From positions 1-63,133 of the forward strand of contig NZ_JACHEN010000030.1 of the NCBI RefSeq assembly GCF_014205875.1: DNA of 63,133 bases. The letters run 5' to 3'. This DNA is from Anaerosolibacter carboniphilus (GTDB lineage: Bacteria > Bacillota > Clostridia > Peptostreptococcales > Thermotaleaceae). Under the pieces are notes generated by a model, which saw only the letters and a list, made by a program, of their open reading frames with translations, was not told where the DNA came from and did not search any database. Shown one piece after another: positions 7,309-16,885 of the stretch. The position numbers were made by a program, and so were the translations under genes. Every line of letters begins with the position of its first letter. The stretch's first letter is position 1.

Positions 7309-8423
7309 AGAATTTGAAATGGATTAATATATACCGTTGATGGAAATATATCAATGTTATAATTTAATTGTTTGGACATTTCCTGTAAAGAAAGGGCAAT
7401 CGTTCTACAAGCAAAATCCTCCGTTTCAAAATGTCCTGCATCGATAACAGCAATACCCAATTGTGCAGAATACTGGGCATCATGATACTTTACGTCTCCA
7501 GTAATGAAGCAGTCACAACCAGCTTTGTAAGCATCGTAAATAAACTCAGCACCGCTCCCTGTGCATAGAGCAATCTTTTGAACCCACTGATTGACATCGC
7601 CAACTACTTTGATATGATCTAACCCTAGTTTCAATTTCAATTCATCACAAAGCAAAGACAGTTTTATTCTTTCCTTCAACATGCCCTGCCTTCCCATACC
7701 AAAGGATTCTATTTCATTGGTTAGAGAAAATATATCGTAAGCTACTTCCTCATAGGGATGAGCCTCTTTCATCTTTTGAATGACAGTCTTCAAATCTTTT
7801 TGATTTATAATTGTTTCTAGTCGATATTCTGACACTTTTTCAAGCTTATTTTCTACACCTATATAAGGGTTGCTCCCTTCCAGAGGTATAAAAGTACCTG
7901 TACCCAAGGTTTGGTAGGTACAATGACTATAATCACCTATATGACCGCCTCCTGCCTCGCAGATGGATGCCCGTACCACCTCAATATGGGTTTCTGGTAC
8001 AAATACCACTAGCTTGTAAAAGATCTCATCATATGATTTCTTTAATAATTCCACCCCTTCTAGATTCAATGCTTGAGCAACAACATCATTGGTTCCGCCT
8101 GCAGCTACATCTAAATTTGTATGGGCACAGTAAAGAACTATATCATGCTGAATCAACCTATAAAGCATTCGGCCGATAGGATCACGAGTACAGATTGACT
8201 TTATTGGCTTAAAAATCAAAGGATGATGGGAAACAATCATATCCACCCCTTTTTCAATAGCCTCATCAATTACAGCCTCCGTCACTTCTAAGCAAACCAT
8301 AACCTTATGTACATCTTTATCAGTACCGCCTATTTGCAGACCTACATTGTCCCATGATTCTGCCAAGTAAGTAGGGGCAAGTCTCTCTATTAAGTTTATG
8401 ACTGTTTTACATTGTTCAGGCAT
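7305..8423 (-). CDS. Nif3-like dinuclear metal centre protein (YqfO family)
   Basis: The 372-aa protein matches the long YqfO form of the Nif3/GTP cyclohydrolase-I type 2 family: two Nif3 halves flanking an inserted PII-like domain (residues about 135-230). Metal ligands are visible in VSHHPLIFKP, YCAHTNLD and, near the end, IDAGHFETE. The reaction is unresolved. Its start overlaps the 3' end of trmK by 28 bases, a translationally coupled pair also adjacent in Bacillus. Confidence 0.9.
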   Translation of the reverse strand: MPEQCKTVINLIERLAPTYLAESWDNVGLQIGGTDKDVHKVMVCLEVTEAVIDEAIEKGVDMIVSHHPLIFKPIKSICTRDPIGRMLYRLIQHDIVLYCAHTNLDVAAGGTNDVVAQALNLEGVELLKKSYDEIFYKLVVFVPETHIEVVRASICEAGGGHIGDYSHCTYQTLGTGTFIPLEGSNPYIGVENKLEKVSEYRLETIINQKDLKTVIQKMKEAHPYEEVAYDIFSLTNEIESFGMGRQGMLKERIKLSLLCDELKLKLGLDHIKVVGDVNQWVQKIALCTGSGAEFIYDAYKAGCDCFITGDVKYHDAQYSAQLGIAVIDAGHFETEDFACRTIALSLQEMSKQLNYNIDIFPSTVYINPFQIL

Positions 8424-9103
8424 GACAACACCTCTTCCAGTTTTTCAACCTTTTGAAGACACATGTTTCGTTTTTCATTAGCAATCTCACTGTTTTGTCC
8501 AGCAAGTTGACTAAGAATTTCATTATACTTCTTTAGATGCTTACGGATAAACTCAATCAAGAGCGGATCATTATTTTCAATAAGCTTTTCTCCAAGCTCA
8601 TAATAAATATCATCTATAACAGATTGTATTCCTTTTTTTACAACCATGACCTCATAGATTCGATGATCTTCTTTTACAAGACCTTCATTCACAATCATGA
8701 AACCATTATTTAGAAGCCATCGTCTTAAATCATCCTGGGCGACCATGGGCTGAAGGACAAAGGTATCTATAGATGAAGTAATCGCTGGATGAGCAGTCAA
8801 AATATCTCTAATCAGCAATCCTCCCATGCCAGCAATAATAACGGTATCTACTTCACCGGGATGTAAAATCTCCAATCCATTTCCCAGCCTCGTTTCAATA
8901 TAATTCTCCATATGATGCAAAGCGATATTCTTTTGTGCACTTTGCAGTGGACCATTATTTACATCTGCGGCGATAACTCTTTTGGCAATTTTATTTTTAA
9001 TTAAATACACTGGTATATATGCGTGGTCCGTTCCAATATCTGCTACAACAGTATTCTGAGGTATAAGCTTAGCAATTGTTAAAAGCCTTGGTGTTAACTT
9101 CAT
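8396..9103 (-). CDS. trmK: tRNA (adenine22-N1)-methyltransferase
   Basis: TrmK methylates N1 of A22 in tRNA using SAM. The 235-aa sequence has motif I VADIGTDHAYIPVYL (residues about 20-34), the acidic AADVNNGPLQSA and the catalytic-region IAGMGGLLI, all typical of the TrmK/YqfN family, followed by a helical C-terminal domain. Length is normal. It sits 39 bases downstream of the HAD hydrolase gene and overlaps the nif3 gene; sigA lies further upstream, as in Bacillus subtilis. Confidence 0.92.
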   Translation of the reverse strand: MKLTPRLLTIAKLIPQNTVVADIGTDHAYIPVYLIKNKIAKRVIAADVNNGPLQSAQKNIALHHMENYIETRLGNGLEILHPGEVDTVIIAGMGGLLIRDILTAHPAITSSIDTFVLQPMVAQDDLRRWLLNNGFMIVNEGLVKEDHRIYEVMVVKKGIQSVIDDIYYELGEKLIENNDPLLIEFIRKHLKKYNEILSQLAGQNSEIANEKRNMCLQKVEKLEEVLSCLNNVKQS

Positions 9104-9142
9104 AAAATCCCTCGCTATATTATTTATTATATCATATCTTTT

Positions 9143-9877
9143 TCACGATTCCCTATGTAGATTTGGCAAACTTTCTACAAAATGAAATAAATCTGCGTAG
9201 CTTCCTTTATAATCTGCAATAATTTCCATATTACTTCTATTGATGATATTATCCTCAACTAAAAAAGTTTTCATTCCTAGCTGGGCGGCTATTAAATCCT
9301 CTTGAACATCATTTCCTATCATCAGACATTCTTCTGGACCTTTATCGATCTTCGAAAGTATCTCTTCATAGAATTCTATATGGGGTTTACAAAAATGCAT
9401 GGTCTCATAATCTGTGATTAGATCAAAATCTTCGGGGTCAAGGCCTGCCCAATGAATACGATGGAGAATTGCTTGCCGCGGAAACAAAGGATTCGTTGCC
9501 ACAACTAGGGTATAGCCTTTTTCCTTAAGCAAATGAATCATTTCCTTCATTGCATGTAACGCTTGGGTAGTGCTTTTTAATTCCTTAAACTCTATTCTAT
9601 AAAATTCATCTAGGATAGGAGCAATCTCATCTAGCGTTTTTTGGATTCTAGGACAAAAGTCCTCCATAAACACCTCTTCATTGGTTTTATTGGAGTCTTT
9701 ATTTCCAACCATATATTCTGTAGATTGCAAAAGCGCTTTCTTGAATAAGTTTTCTTCTGCTATATAGACACACTTTTTAGAGAGAGTATCAAGGTATTGT
9801 CCCAAAAACCGCTCCATATCAATCGGTAGTAAGGTTCCATCTAAATCGAAAAGAATTGTGTTCATGATCACTGACAT
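9143..9877 (-). CDS. HAD-family hydrolase
   Basis: A phosphohydrolase of the haloacid dehalogenase superfamily. Motif I FDLDGTLLP is at the N-terminus, motif II is VVATNP (T/S in place), motif III is the lysine in HFCKPH, and motif IV is MIGNDVQEDL. The substrate is unknown. The longest frame starts at 9898; GGAGAAAGG precedes the ATG at 9877, and a further ATG at 9865 gives a conventional N-terminus. It heads the trmK-nif3 gene group. Confidence 0.85.
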   Translation of the reverse strand: MSVIMNTILFDLDGTLLPIDMERFLGQYLDTLSKKCVYIAEENLFKKALLQSTEYMVGNKDSNKTNEEVFMEDFCPRIQKTLDEIAPILDEFYRIEFKELKSTTQALHAMKEMIHLLKEKGYTLVVATNPLFPRQAILHRIHWAGLDPEDFDLITDYETMHFCKPHIEFYEEILSKIDKGPEECLMIGNDVQEDLIAAQLGMKTFLVEDNIINRSNMEIIADYKGSYADLFHFVESLPNLHRES

Positions 9878-9945
9878 CCTTTCTCCAAAAATTCTCATGA
9901 TAATTTCTTTCTTTCAACAAAAAATAACGCTAGGAGGTGTTTTTC

Positions 9946-10149
9946 ATGAATGAAAAGAAAACGCAACATTCTCGCGACACAGCTCCTACTCGAAATTTTA
10001 TCGGGTTCAAATGGGGTGGAACAACAACTGAATGGGAAGAAGAAGCAGATCAATTCATGAACTGTCTTCAAGATCAATTGGATGCCAATGAAAGTGACGC
10101 TACCAAAGAAAAGAAAATAGAGTATGGAAAACAAAAGCAGTATTGGTAG
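9946..10149 (+). CDS. Small hydrophilic protein, 67 aa, unknown
   Basis: A plus-strand gene among minus-strand neighbours. AGGAGG ends nine bases before the ATG at 9946, an excellent ribosome-binding site; the longer GTG start would overlap that site. The protein is charged and Gln-rich, with a central EWEEEADQFMNCLQDQLDAN helix and no membrane segment. It resembles small Clostridia-specific proteins in style, but I do not recognise a family. Confidence 0.65.
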   Translation: MNEKKTQHSRDTAPTRNFIGFKWGGTTTEWEEEADQFMNCLQDQLDANESDATKEKKIEYGKQKQYW

Positions 10150-10227
10150 TTTTCCTTACCCTAGAAAGCGGCCCATATCTAAATTGTATTGTTCTCACAG
10201 GTAAATCTTCGTATTTCCATCAATTAT

Positions 10228-10256
10228 AAAGATTCGCTTAAGTAAGCGAATCTTTA
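10228..10256 (-). terminator. sigA terminator
   Basis: GATTCGCTTA and TAAGCGAATC form a ten-base perfect stem with flanking AAA/TTT. It overlaps the rpoD stop codon. Confidence 0.8.
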
Positions 10257-11345
10257 TTCTAGATAATCCTTTAGTTTCTTACTTCTACTTGGATGTCGAA
10301 GCTTCCTTAGTGCCTTCGCTTCAATCTGCCTTATTCTTTCCCTAGTAACATCAAATTTCTTGCCTACTTCTTCCAAGGTTCTTGCACGACCATCATCCAA
10401 TCCAAATCTTAGTCGTAAAACCTTTTGTTCCCTAGGTGTCAATGTATCCAACACTTCTATTAGTTGTTCCTTTAACATGGAGAAGGCTGCTGCCTCTGCA
10501 GGAGCTGGCGCATCATCATCAGGTATAAAGTCTCCTAAATGACTATCTTCCTCTTCCCAAATAGGTGTTTCTAAAGACACTGGCTCTTGAGAAATCTTTA
10601 GAATCTCTCTTACCTTTTCAACAGGAAGATCCATTTCCTTCGCAATCTCCTCAGGTCTTGGCTCCCTGCCAAGTTCTTGTAAGAGTTGTCTTGAAACCCT
10701 AATTAGTTTATTTATCGTTTCTACCATATGCACTGGTATTCTGATAGTTCTTGCCTGGTCTGCAATGGCTCTTGTAATGGCCTGTCTAATCCACCAAGTA
10801 GCATAAGTACTAAATTTAAACCCTTTTCTGAAATCAAACTTTTCTACTGCTTTAATCAGTCCTAGGTTTCCTTCCTGAATCAAATCTAAAAATAGCATTC
10901 CTCTACCTACATATCTCTTCGCAATACTTACGACAAGACGAAGATTCGCTTCACACAGCCTGCGCTTTGCTTCCTCATCTCCCTGTTCCATCTTCTTTGC
11001 CAGTTCAATTTCTTCTTCAGCAGAAAGCAGAGGAACCTTTCCGATCTCTTTAAGATACATTCTTACTGGATCATCTATATTAATTCCCTTTGGGATAGAG
11101 AGGTCTAGGTCTACAATTTCTTCTGTTTCTGGAATATCTTCTATTTCGATTTCTGGATCTTGCTCTCCCACAATATCGATCCCCATTGAAGCCAAGTTAT
11201 CATAAACTTCTTCAACTTGTTCTTTATCTAAATCAATTTCTTCCAATGTATCCATGATTTCATTATAGGTTAGCATACCTCTTTTTTTGCCTTTGTCAAT
11301 TAAATCCTTAACCGTTTCTATATTGTTATCTATGTTTTTGCTCAT
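10254..11345 (-). CDS. rpoD: RNA polymerase primary sigma factor SigA
   Basis: The housekeeping sigma factor. A short acidic region 1.1 is followed by region 1.2 ([20 protein letters not shown]), the nearly invariant region 2 ([20 protein letters not shown], then [13 protein letters not shown] for -10 recognition) and region 4 ([17 protein letters not shown], -35 recognition helix). The start is the ATG at 11345 after GGAAGGAGGG, giving 363 aa. It lies 24 bases downstream of dnaG, the conserved macromolecular-synthesis arrangement; rpsU is elsewhere in this genome (41 kb). Confidence 0.98.
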   Translation of the reverse strand: MSKNIDNNIETVKDLIDKGKKRGMLTYNEIMDTLEEIDLDKEQVEEVYDNLASMGIDIVGEQDPEIEIEDIPETEEIVDLDLSIPKGINIDDPVRMYLKEIGKVPLLSAEEEIELAKKMEQGDEEAKRRLCEANLRLVVSIAKRYVGRGMLFLDLIQEGNLGLIKAVEKFDFRKGFKFSTYATWWIRQAITRAIADQARTIRIPVHMVETINKLIRVSRQLLQELGREPRPEEIAKEMDLPVEKVREILKISQEPVSLETPIWEEEDSHLGDFIPDDDAPAPAEAAAFSMLKEQLIEVLDTLTPREQKVLRLRFGLDDGRARTLEEVGKKFDVTRERIRQIEAKALRKLRHPSRSKKLKDYLE

Positions 11346-11369
11346 TGTGCTTCCCTCCTTCCCCAAACG

Positions 11370-13223
11370 TTACAGCTTCTTTAATTCCTTTAAAATTTTC
11401 TCCAAATCTGTACATAATTCCCTGATCCTCACTATTTCCTCTTGAGATTTATTTTCTTTCTTTTCTAATTTGCTTAATTCCATCTCTATGCTTCTTTTTT
11501 CTTCTTTCAATCTATGATTATGAATTGTATTTATGAAATCCATCAGAGCTTTCTCCAAATGATCTTCTGAAATAACAACTTGATGAATATCTCCCAATGT
11601 TTTAATCTCTTCGATATCTAAATGATTTAGCAGCATATCCATATCAACATTTTGTTCTTGAACGCTATATAACTCATAGATAACCTTTGCAATTTTCTTG
11701 TTTGTGGAATCTGTAAAATCTTCATATCCAATGGCTATTTTTATTTTTGAGTAAGTTTCCCTATTTTGTATCATCAATTTTAGAAGACTTCTCTCGGCCT
11801 CTAGATATCCTTGCTTTTGAGCAGGTTGAACAGACTGCACATTATACTTATTAGTATACCTATCAGGCTTACTTCTATACTTATCTCTATTTTGAATAGA
11901 TTTCTGTATAGGACTCGATGGATTATAGACATTATTACCAAATATTTCCCTTTTTATAGCCTCCTCTGAAATCTGTGATTCCATTGCAACTTTCTTTATA
12001 TAGGCATCTACCTCCACGGGACTTTTTACTTGCTTTAATAACTCCGCCACAGCCTTAACAAACTTAACTTTTCCGTCAGTTGCTGAGAGGTTATTTTCCA
12101 TTTTTGCCAACAGGATTTTATAATCTATTAAAGGTAATGCTCCTTCAACTTCCTTTAAAAAAGCATCTTTTCCTTTTTGTTTAATAAAATCATCGGGATC
12201 CTTTGCTTCTGTCAATCGAACAACCCTTACTTTGCAATCTAGCTCGCCTAATACATCAAGTCCTCTTAATGTGGCCTTTTGACCAGCAGCATCAGAATCA
12301 TATGCGATGATAATTTCATCACTATAGCGTTTTAAAAGTTCTCCCTGGCTCCTCGTCAATGCAGTTCCTAAAGAAGCCACTACATTTTTGATATCGTGCT
12401 GATAAAGGGAAATTACGTCCATATATCCTTCTACAACGATAATACGTTTATCTTTTCCTATTTCCTTTTTGGCTAAATTTAAACCAAAAAGATTGTTTCC
12501 CTTGTTAAATACAGGTGTCTCTGGAGAATTTAGATATTTGGGCAAACTATCATCCAATGCTCTTCCACCAAAACCAAGAACATTTCCCGTAGTATTAATA
12601 ATGGGAAAGATGACTCGATTTCTAAATCGATCATAAAAACCATCTTTTGATTTTCTTTCTAAAACCAAACCTGCCTGATAAATTAGTTCTTGATCATAGC
12701 CCTTTTTTAGTAAATACATATTCAATGCTTCCCATTGATCTTCTGCATACCCTAGGCCAAACTTCTTTATAATATTTTCCTGCAAACCTCTTTTCCTAAA
12801 ATAGGCAAATCCGGAATTCTTTTCTTTCGACAAATTTCTGTAATAAAATAGTGCTGCTTCCCTATTGATTTCATATATTTTATTTTTTCTACTTATTTCT
12901 TCTTTTTCCTGCTTTGTAGATGATATTTCCTCAACATGAATTCCTACCCATTGTCCCATCAAGGTTACAGCATCGATAAAATCTAGGTTTTCAACTTTCA
13001 TAACAAAATTAATGACATTACCAGCTTCTCCACATCCAAAACAATGATATAATTGTTTCTCTTCAGATACCATAAAGGAAGGTGTTTTCTCATGGTGAAA
13101 GGGACACAATCCTTTATGATTTCTCCCGCTTTTGTTCAACTGAATGTATCTGGAAATGACATCCACGATCTCATTTCGGCTTCTAATTTCTTCGATTATA
13201 TCTTCATTTAAATGTATGCTCAT
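11370..13223 (-). CDS. dnaG: DNA primase
   Basis: DnaG makes RNA primers at replication forks. The N-terminal zinc-binding CHC2 domain has CPFHHEKTPSF and CFGCGEAG. The TOPRIM core follows, with VVEGYMDVISL and the acidic IIAYDSDAAGQKA. The C-terminal helicase-binding region is less conserved. Length (about 617 aa) is typical. AGG is eight bases before the ATG at 13223; earlier in-frame starts overlap that site. It is transcribed directly into sigA. Confidence 0.97.
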   Translation of the reverse strand: MSIHLNEDIIEEIRSRNEIVDVISRYIQLNKSGRNHKGLCPFHHEKTPSFMVSEEKQLYHCFGCGEAGNVINFVMKVENLDFIDAVTLMGQWVGIHVEEISSTKQEKEEISRKNKIYEINREAALFYYRNLSKEKNSGFAYFRKRGLQENIIKKFGLGYAEDQWEALNMYLLKKGYDQELIYQAGLVLERKSKDGFYDRFRNRVIFPIINTTGNVLGFGGRALDDSLPKYLNSPETPVFNKGNNLFGLNLAKKEIGKDKRIIVVEGYMDVISLYQHDIKNVVASLGTALTRSQGELLKRYSDEIIIAYDSDAAGQKATLRGLDVLGELDCKVRVVRLTEAKDPDDFIKQKGKDAFLKEVEGALPLIDYKILLAKMENNLSATDGKVKFVKAVAELLKQVKSPVEVDAYIKKVAMESQISEEAIKREIFGNNVYNPSSPIQKSIQNRDKYRSKPDRYTNKYNVQSVQPAQKQGYLEAERSLLKLMIQNRETYSKIKIAIGYEDFTDSTNKKIAKVIYELYSVQEQNVDMDMLLNHLDIEEIKTLGDIHQVVISEDHLEKALMDFINTIHNHRLKEEKRSIEMELSKLEKKENKSQEEIVRIRELCTDLEKILKELKKL

Positions 13224-13304
13224 TTTCATCACCTATATAATCCTTATAGTATTGTTTCTCCATTCATGCAAAATTTCCTTCTATAAAGAAATTTTTCATT
13301 CGAT

Positions 13305-13760
13305 CTATTCGAAGGGATTATATTGTGCCTCATATATAAGTTTGTCCAGACCCTGAATAAAGTGGAGATCATCTTCCTTTCCATGCTTAGAAGGTCCTTT
13401 TACTCTTCCTCCGCCCTTCCGAATCTGTTGTCCAATGTATCTTTGCATCATTAATCGGTCAATATTTTCAAGATTATAAATCAAACCTCGACTCGATATG
13501 CAAAATGCTCTTTTCATCAAAACCATCGAAGCAAGTCCATAGTCATCGGTAATGACCACATCATTTTTATTCACTCTATTCACAATGGTCATGTCGACAG
13601 ATTGATCCCCACTGTCCACAATAAGGTATCTTGAATACCCGTCTTCTTTTGTAATATGGCATATGCTTGCAACCATGACAACTTCAATATTATATTTTCG
13701 TGCTATCTGAACCGTTTCTTTCTTAACAGCACATGCATCAGCATCCACATAGATTATCAT
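13305..13760 (-). CDS. UPF0178/YaiI-YqxD family protein
   Basis: A 151-aa protein matching the YaiI/YqxD family: IYVDADACAVKKE at the N-terminus, VITDDYGLA in the middle and a C-terminal KGGGRVKGPSKHGKED segment. The acidic pattern suggests a PIN-like nuclease fold, though activity is not established. The gene lies upstream of dnaG in both this window and Bacillus. Confidence 0.88.
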   Translation of the reverse strand: MIIYVDADACAVKKETVQIARKYNIEVVMVASICHITKEDGYSRYLIVDSGDQSVDMTIVNRVNKNDVVITDDYGLASMVLMKRAFCISSRGLIYNLENIDRLMMQRYIGQQIRKGGGRVKGPSKHGKEDDLHFIQGLDKLIYEAQYNPFE

Positions 13761-13865
13761 TAAATTTTACCATCCTATCCAATGGCGAACTTCATAATTC
13801 GACACATATCATCCATATTCCTTCTATTCCTTGACCAAAACGCAAATCCGAAATTTTCAGAAACC

Positions 13866-14870
13866 TTACTTCCACACTTCCGGTACATAAATCTCCATAT
13901 ATCGATTAATTACATATCTATCCGTCATCCCTGCAATATAATCCTTTACAATCTCATTGATATTATTGTTTTCCATTCTTTCTTGAAGCTCTAAAGGTAT
14001 TGTCTCTGGATGAGCTATGAAATAATTATACAATTGCTGGATAATGTACTGGGCCTTTTCTTCTTCTTTTTTCGCTTTTTGGCTTAAATATACGTTTTCG
14101 AACATAAACTGTCTCAATTTATTTGTATAATAAAGGGTTTTTTCGCTCATATCGATCCTTGGTTTCTCAAAACTATGATAGATCACATCCATAATCATGT
14201 TGTTTATTCTCTGACTGTGATTCTCTCCCAAATTTTCTATACAATCCTTAGGTAATCTAGCACTCGTAAGTACATTACCTCGAATTGCATCATCTATATC
14301 ATGGTTAATATAAGCAATCCGATCGCTTAGTCTTACAATCTGTCCTTCAAGGGTAGCTGGATCTATATCTCCAGTATGATTTCGTATACCATCGCGAACC
14401 TCAAACGTCAAATTTAATCCCCAACCATGTTTTCCCTTTTCAATGCAATCAATAACTCTTAGGCTTTGTTCATTATGTTTAAATCCATCGGGATGTATTT
14501 TATCTAATATTTTTTCCCCGCTATGACCGAAAGGAGTATGGCCCAAATCATGTCCCAAGGAAATTGCCTCTGCTAGATCTTCATTTAATAGCAGCGCCCG
14601 TGCGATGGTACGAGAGATCTGCGCAACTTCTAATGTATGGGTTAATCTCGTGCGATAATGATCACCTTCAGGAGACAAAAACACTTGAGTTTTATGCTTC
14701 AACCTTCTAAATGCTTTCGAATGCAAGATCCTATCTCGATCTCGCTGATATTCCGTTCGTATAGAGCATTTTTCCTCTTCAATAAGTCTTCCCTTGGTAT
14801 TACTAGATTTAGATGCAAATTGTGAAAGTCTTTCTTCTTCAAACCTTTCAGTGATCTCTCTAAATCTCAT
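13866..14870 (-). CDS. dgt: dGTP triphosphohydrolase-like HD protein
   Basis: The 334-aa protein has the HD-superfamily metal ligands in order: RLTHTLEVAQI, GHDLGHTPFGHSGE and the later DRIAYINHDIDD. This order and the N-terminal YQRDRDRILHSKAFRRLKHK are characteristic of dGTPase-type triphosphohydrolases, which release tripolyphosphate from dNTPs. It belongs to the shorter type found in Firmicutes. It is the first gene of a yaiI-dnaG-sigA run and is divergent from the CotS-like gene. Confidence 0.9.
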   Translation of the reverse strand: MRFREITERFEEERLSQFASKSSNTKGRLIEEEKCSIRTEYQRDRDRILHSKAFRRLKHKTQVFLSPEGDHYRTRLTHTLEVAQISRTIARALLLNEDLAEAISLGHDLGHTPFGHSGEKILDKIHPDGFKHNEQSLRVIDCIEKGKHGWGLNLTFEVRDGIRNHTGDIDPATLEGQIVRLSDRIAYINHDIDDAIRGNVLTSARLPKDCIENLGENHSQRINNMIMDVIYHSFEKPRIDMSEKTLYYTNKLRQFMFENVYLSQKAKKEEEKAQYIIQQLYNYFIAHPETIPLELQERMENNNINEIVKDYIAGMTDRYVINRYMEIYVPEVWK

Positions 14871-15024
14871 CGTTCTACCTCACTTTTTGTTAATAAATAT
14901 TTTATAACATAATATATATATACCACAGTACTCATATTATTCCTTCATGGCATCGAACATTTTTTCGATGAATTATCTCGTCCTCATATATTCCATAAAA
15001 TTTGCTCCATAGGAAGGTGATATC

Positions 15025-16074
15025 GTGTCAGCCATAACAAAGTTTGATCTATCCAATTTAGAGTTCATTACAAATCATATTCTTTCCCATTATGACTTAG
15101 AAGTTAAAAGCGTCGAGATCATAAAAATAAAAAATTCAGAAAAAGAAAGAGCTATTTACAGAGTAACAACTCCCCATTTAGATTATTGCTTAAAGAAAGT
15201 TTATTATTCAGTACACGATTTAGAATTTGTATTGTATTTAATGCAATACTTAAAAAGTAAAGGCCTTCACGTCCCTGAGATTGTCCTTACAAAGCAACAA
15301 GAATCCTTTGTATCCCATGATCATGTTTTATTTTTTTTGATGACTTGGATCGATGGTGTCCGATGTAGTTATGATCGCAAAAACGATTTAAGACTCATCT
15401 CGGAAAATCTGGCTGAATTTCATTTAAAAGGTAATGCATTTCATTATCTACCACGTACAAAAAACCGATATAACTATTTTAATTGGCAAACAGATTTCAT
15501 AAACAAGACCAATAAATTAATCAAGTCCAAAGACCGCATCTACAATGACTATCAGTTTAACGCCGTCCATGAGCCGCTTTTATCAGTCCTTGATCTCGAA
15601 TATACCATGGCTCAAAAATCTATAAATTTACTAGAAGAGATCGATTTTCAGCACCTATTGAAAAAAGCTGTGGTTGAAAACCGCTACTGTCATCTAGATT
15701 ATGTAAATAAGAACCTGTATATCCACGGGGAAAAGGTGTTTATGATCGATTTTGATCGTTCCAAATTAGATATTCCACTCCATGATCTTTCAAGCTTACT
15801 TAGACGAGTTATGCATAGAAACAATACCAACTGGGACTTCTCTATTGCTAGATATATTCTTGATGCATATGATCAGCGGAATTCGCTAAGCTTAGATGAA
15901 AAAAAGGCAATTCTTGCATTTCTAATTTTTCCTGAGAAGTTATATAAAGAGATACGAAGATTCATGCGCCAGGATGGAGATGAGTCCTACTTTATCGAAA
16001 AGTTCCGTAAAATGGAAAATCGTTCCCGCGGTAAAGATAAATTTATTCAGGAGTATGAGGATTGTTATTTATGA
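15025..16074 (+). CDS. CotS-family spore coat kinase-like protein
   Basis: A 349-aa protein of the aminoglycoside phosphotransferase/CotS superfamily. The kinase-like core shows CLKKVYY (ATP-site lysine), the catalytic loop HLDYVNKNLYI (HxDxxxxN) and the metal-binding MIDFDRS. Many clostridial spore coat proteins of the CotS/YutH type share this fold. The start is a GTG at 15025, seven bases after AGGAAGG. It is alone on the plus strand, and the 154-base divergent gap from dgt holds its promoter. A spore-coat role is inferred from the family. Confidence 0.8.
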   Translation: MSAITKFDLSNLEFITNHILSHYDLEVKSVEIIKIKNSEKERAIYRVTTPHLDYCLKKVYYSVHDLEFVLYLMQYLKSKGLHVPEIVLTKQQESFVSHDHVLFFLMTWIDGVRCSYDRKNDLRLISENLAEFHLKGNAFHYLPRTKNRYNYFNWQTDFINKTNKLIKSKDRIYNDYQFNAVHEPLLSVLDLEYTMAQKSINLLEEIDFQHLLKKAVVENRYCHLDYVNKNLYIHGEKVFMIDFDRSKLDIPLHDLSSLLRRVMHRNNTNWDFSIARYILDAYDQRNSLSLDEKKAILAFLIFPEKLYKEIRRFMRQDGDESYFIEKFRKMENRSRGKDKFIQEYEDCYL

Positions 16075-16080
16075 TAATGA

Positions 16081-16107
16081 AGAGGCACAGCTCAATGCCG
16101 TGCCTCT
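16081..16107 (+). terminator. Hairpin after CotS-like gene
   Basis: Perfect arms AGAGGCAC and GTGCCTCT begin seven bases after the CotS stop. There is no T-run on the plus strand, so it may be a weak terminator or an mRNA-end stabiliser. Confidence 0.5.
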
Positions 16108-16130
16108 ATCATGATGCTTACTATTACTTA

Positions 16131-16200
16131 TTGATAACGGCTGCTCTTGCTGCTGCTATCAAAATAGACCAATCTTAATTTTCACTATTATGGAACACTC
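16131..16200 (-). repeat. Repeat copy A, ppdK-tail relic
   Basis: About 68 bases shared with copy B (17089-17158), including GCTGCTATCAAAATAGACC and CACTATTATGGAACACT. Read on the minus strand it encodes LIAAARAAVINK then stop, very like a PPDK C-terminus (the real one here ends LAAARAAVIKIDQ). The adjoining ATTGGTCTATTTTGATA is the reverse complement of the ppdK end, so the element is an inverted, tail-to-tail piece. Confidence 0.7.
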
Positions 16201-16212
16201 TTTACGGTCTGC

Positions 16213-16656
16213 TTAGTATTTCTTATTCAGATGGTTAAAAATTAAAATTCCTATGATATATTGGAATAACAAAAATCCAGCTAAATATGTTATTATCAGT
16301 TCTGAATTTTCTATTATATTAAGACTGCCTATTATAGAAAAGATTACAATAGAAACAAATAGTACTATCAACCCGATAATATATGCATACCTTCCAGATT
16401 TATCCCGCAAAATAGTTTTCCTTTCGTCATGTAATTCAATGTTCGCATTCTCAAATTTTTCTTGATATCTGTCTTTGTTTTCCGGTCTCGTCCAATAATA
16501 ATATTTCCACAAAACAACTGCTCCACCGCCAATTCCTGACCCTGAAAACCCAAATAATAAACTTTCTAAACTAGACTCGAAATTCAATGCAATAACCAGG
16601 AAAACTATTCCTATAAACAGGGATATCAGCCCTACATACAAATTACTTTTTTTCAT
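16213..16656 (-). CDS. Four-segment membrane protein partnered with Xre regulator
   Basis: A 147-aa protein with two hydrophobic hairpins: residues about 5-22 with a glycine-rich second segment around 30-50, then two segments at about 92-112 and 122-142, separated by a charged cytoplasmic loop (RPENKDRYQEKFENANIELH). GAAGGAAAA precedes the ATG at 16656, so the longer frame is rejected. It overlaps the upstream regulator by 14 bases and must be co-translated. Such two-gene units, a small Xre repressor plus a DUF membrane protein, are common in Firmicutes; the membrane protein's role is unknown. Confidence 0.7.
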   Translation of the reverse strand: MKKSNLYVGLISLFIGIVFLVIALNFESSLESLLFGFSGSGIGGGAVVLWKYYYWTRPENKDRYQEKFENANIELHDERKTILRDKSGRYAYIIGLIVLFVSIVIFSIIGSLNIIENSELIITYLAGFLLFQYIIGILIFNHLNKKY

Positions 16657-16858
16657 TTTTCCTTCTCCCTTCATAAACAAAAACTTCCTCAATCGATTTT
16701 TTAAAGTAGTCTGAAATTGCGAAGGCTAATTCCAATGAAGGGTTATATTTCCCAGTTTCTATTGAGCTAATTGTTTGTCTTGAAACTTTAAGAGCCTTCG
16801 CCAAATCCTCTTGATTAAGTCCTAGAAGCTTTCTAATCTCTTCAACTTTATTTTCCAT
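16643..16858 (-). CDS. Xre-family HTH transcriptional regulator
   Basis: A compact 71-aa repressor-type protein: IRKLLGLNQEDLAKALKVSRQTISSIETGKYNPS is a canonical HTH_3/Cro-C1 domain, followed by the usual LAFAISDYFKKSIEEVF helix. It overlaps the membrane-protein gene by 14 bases. A perfect SigA-type promoter with a palindrome over its -10 box lies 30-65 bases upstream, so autorepression is likely. The pair sits between ppdK-tail repeats A and B. Confidence 0.88.
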   Translation of the reverse strand: MENKVEEIRKLLGLNQEDLAKALKVSRQTISSIETGKYNPSLELAFAISDYFKKSIEEVFVYEGRRKNEKK

Positions 16859-16885
16859 TTAACCACCTCTTCTTATGACAAGGCA

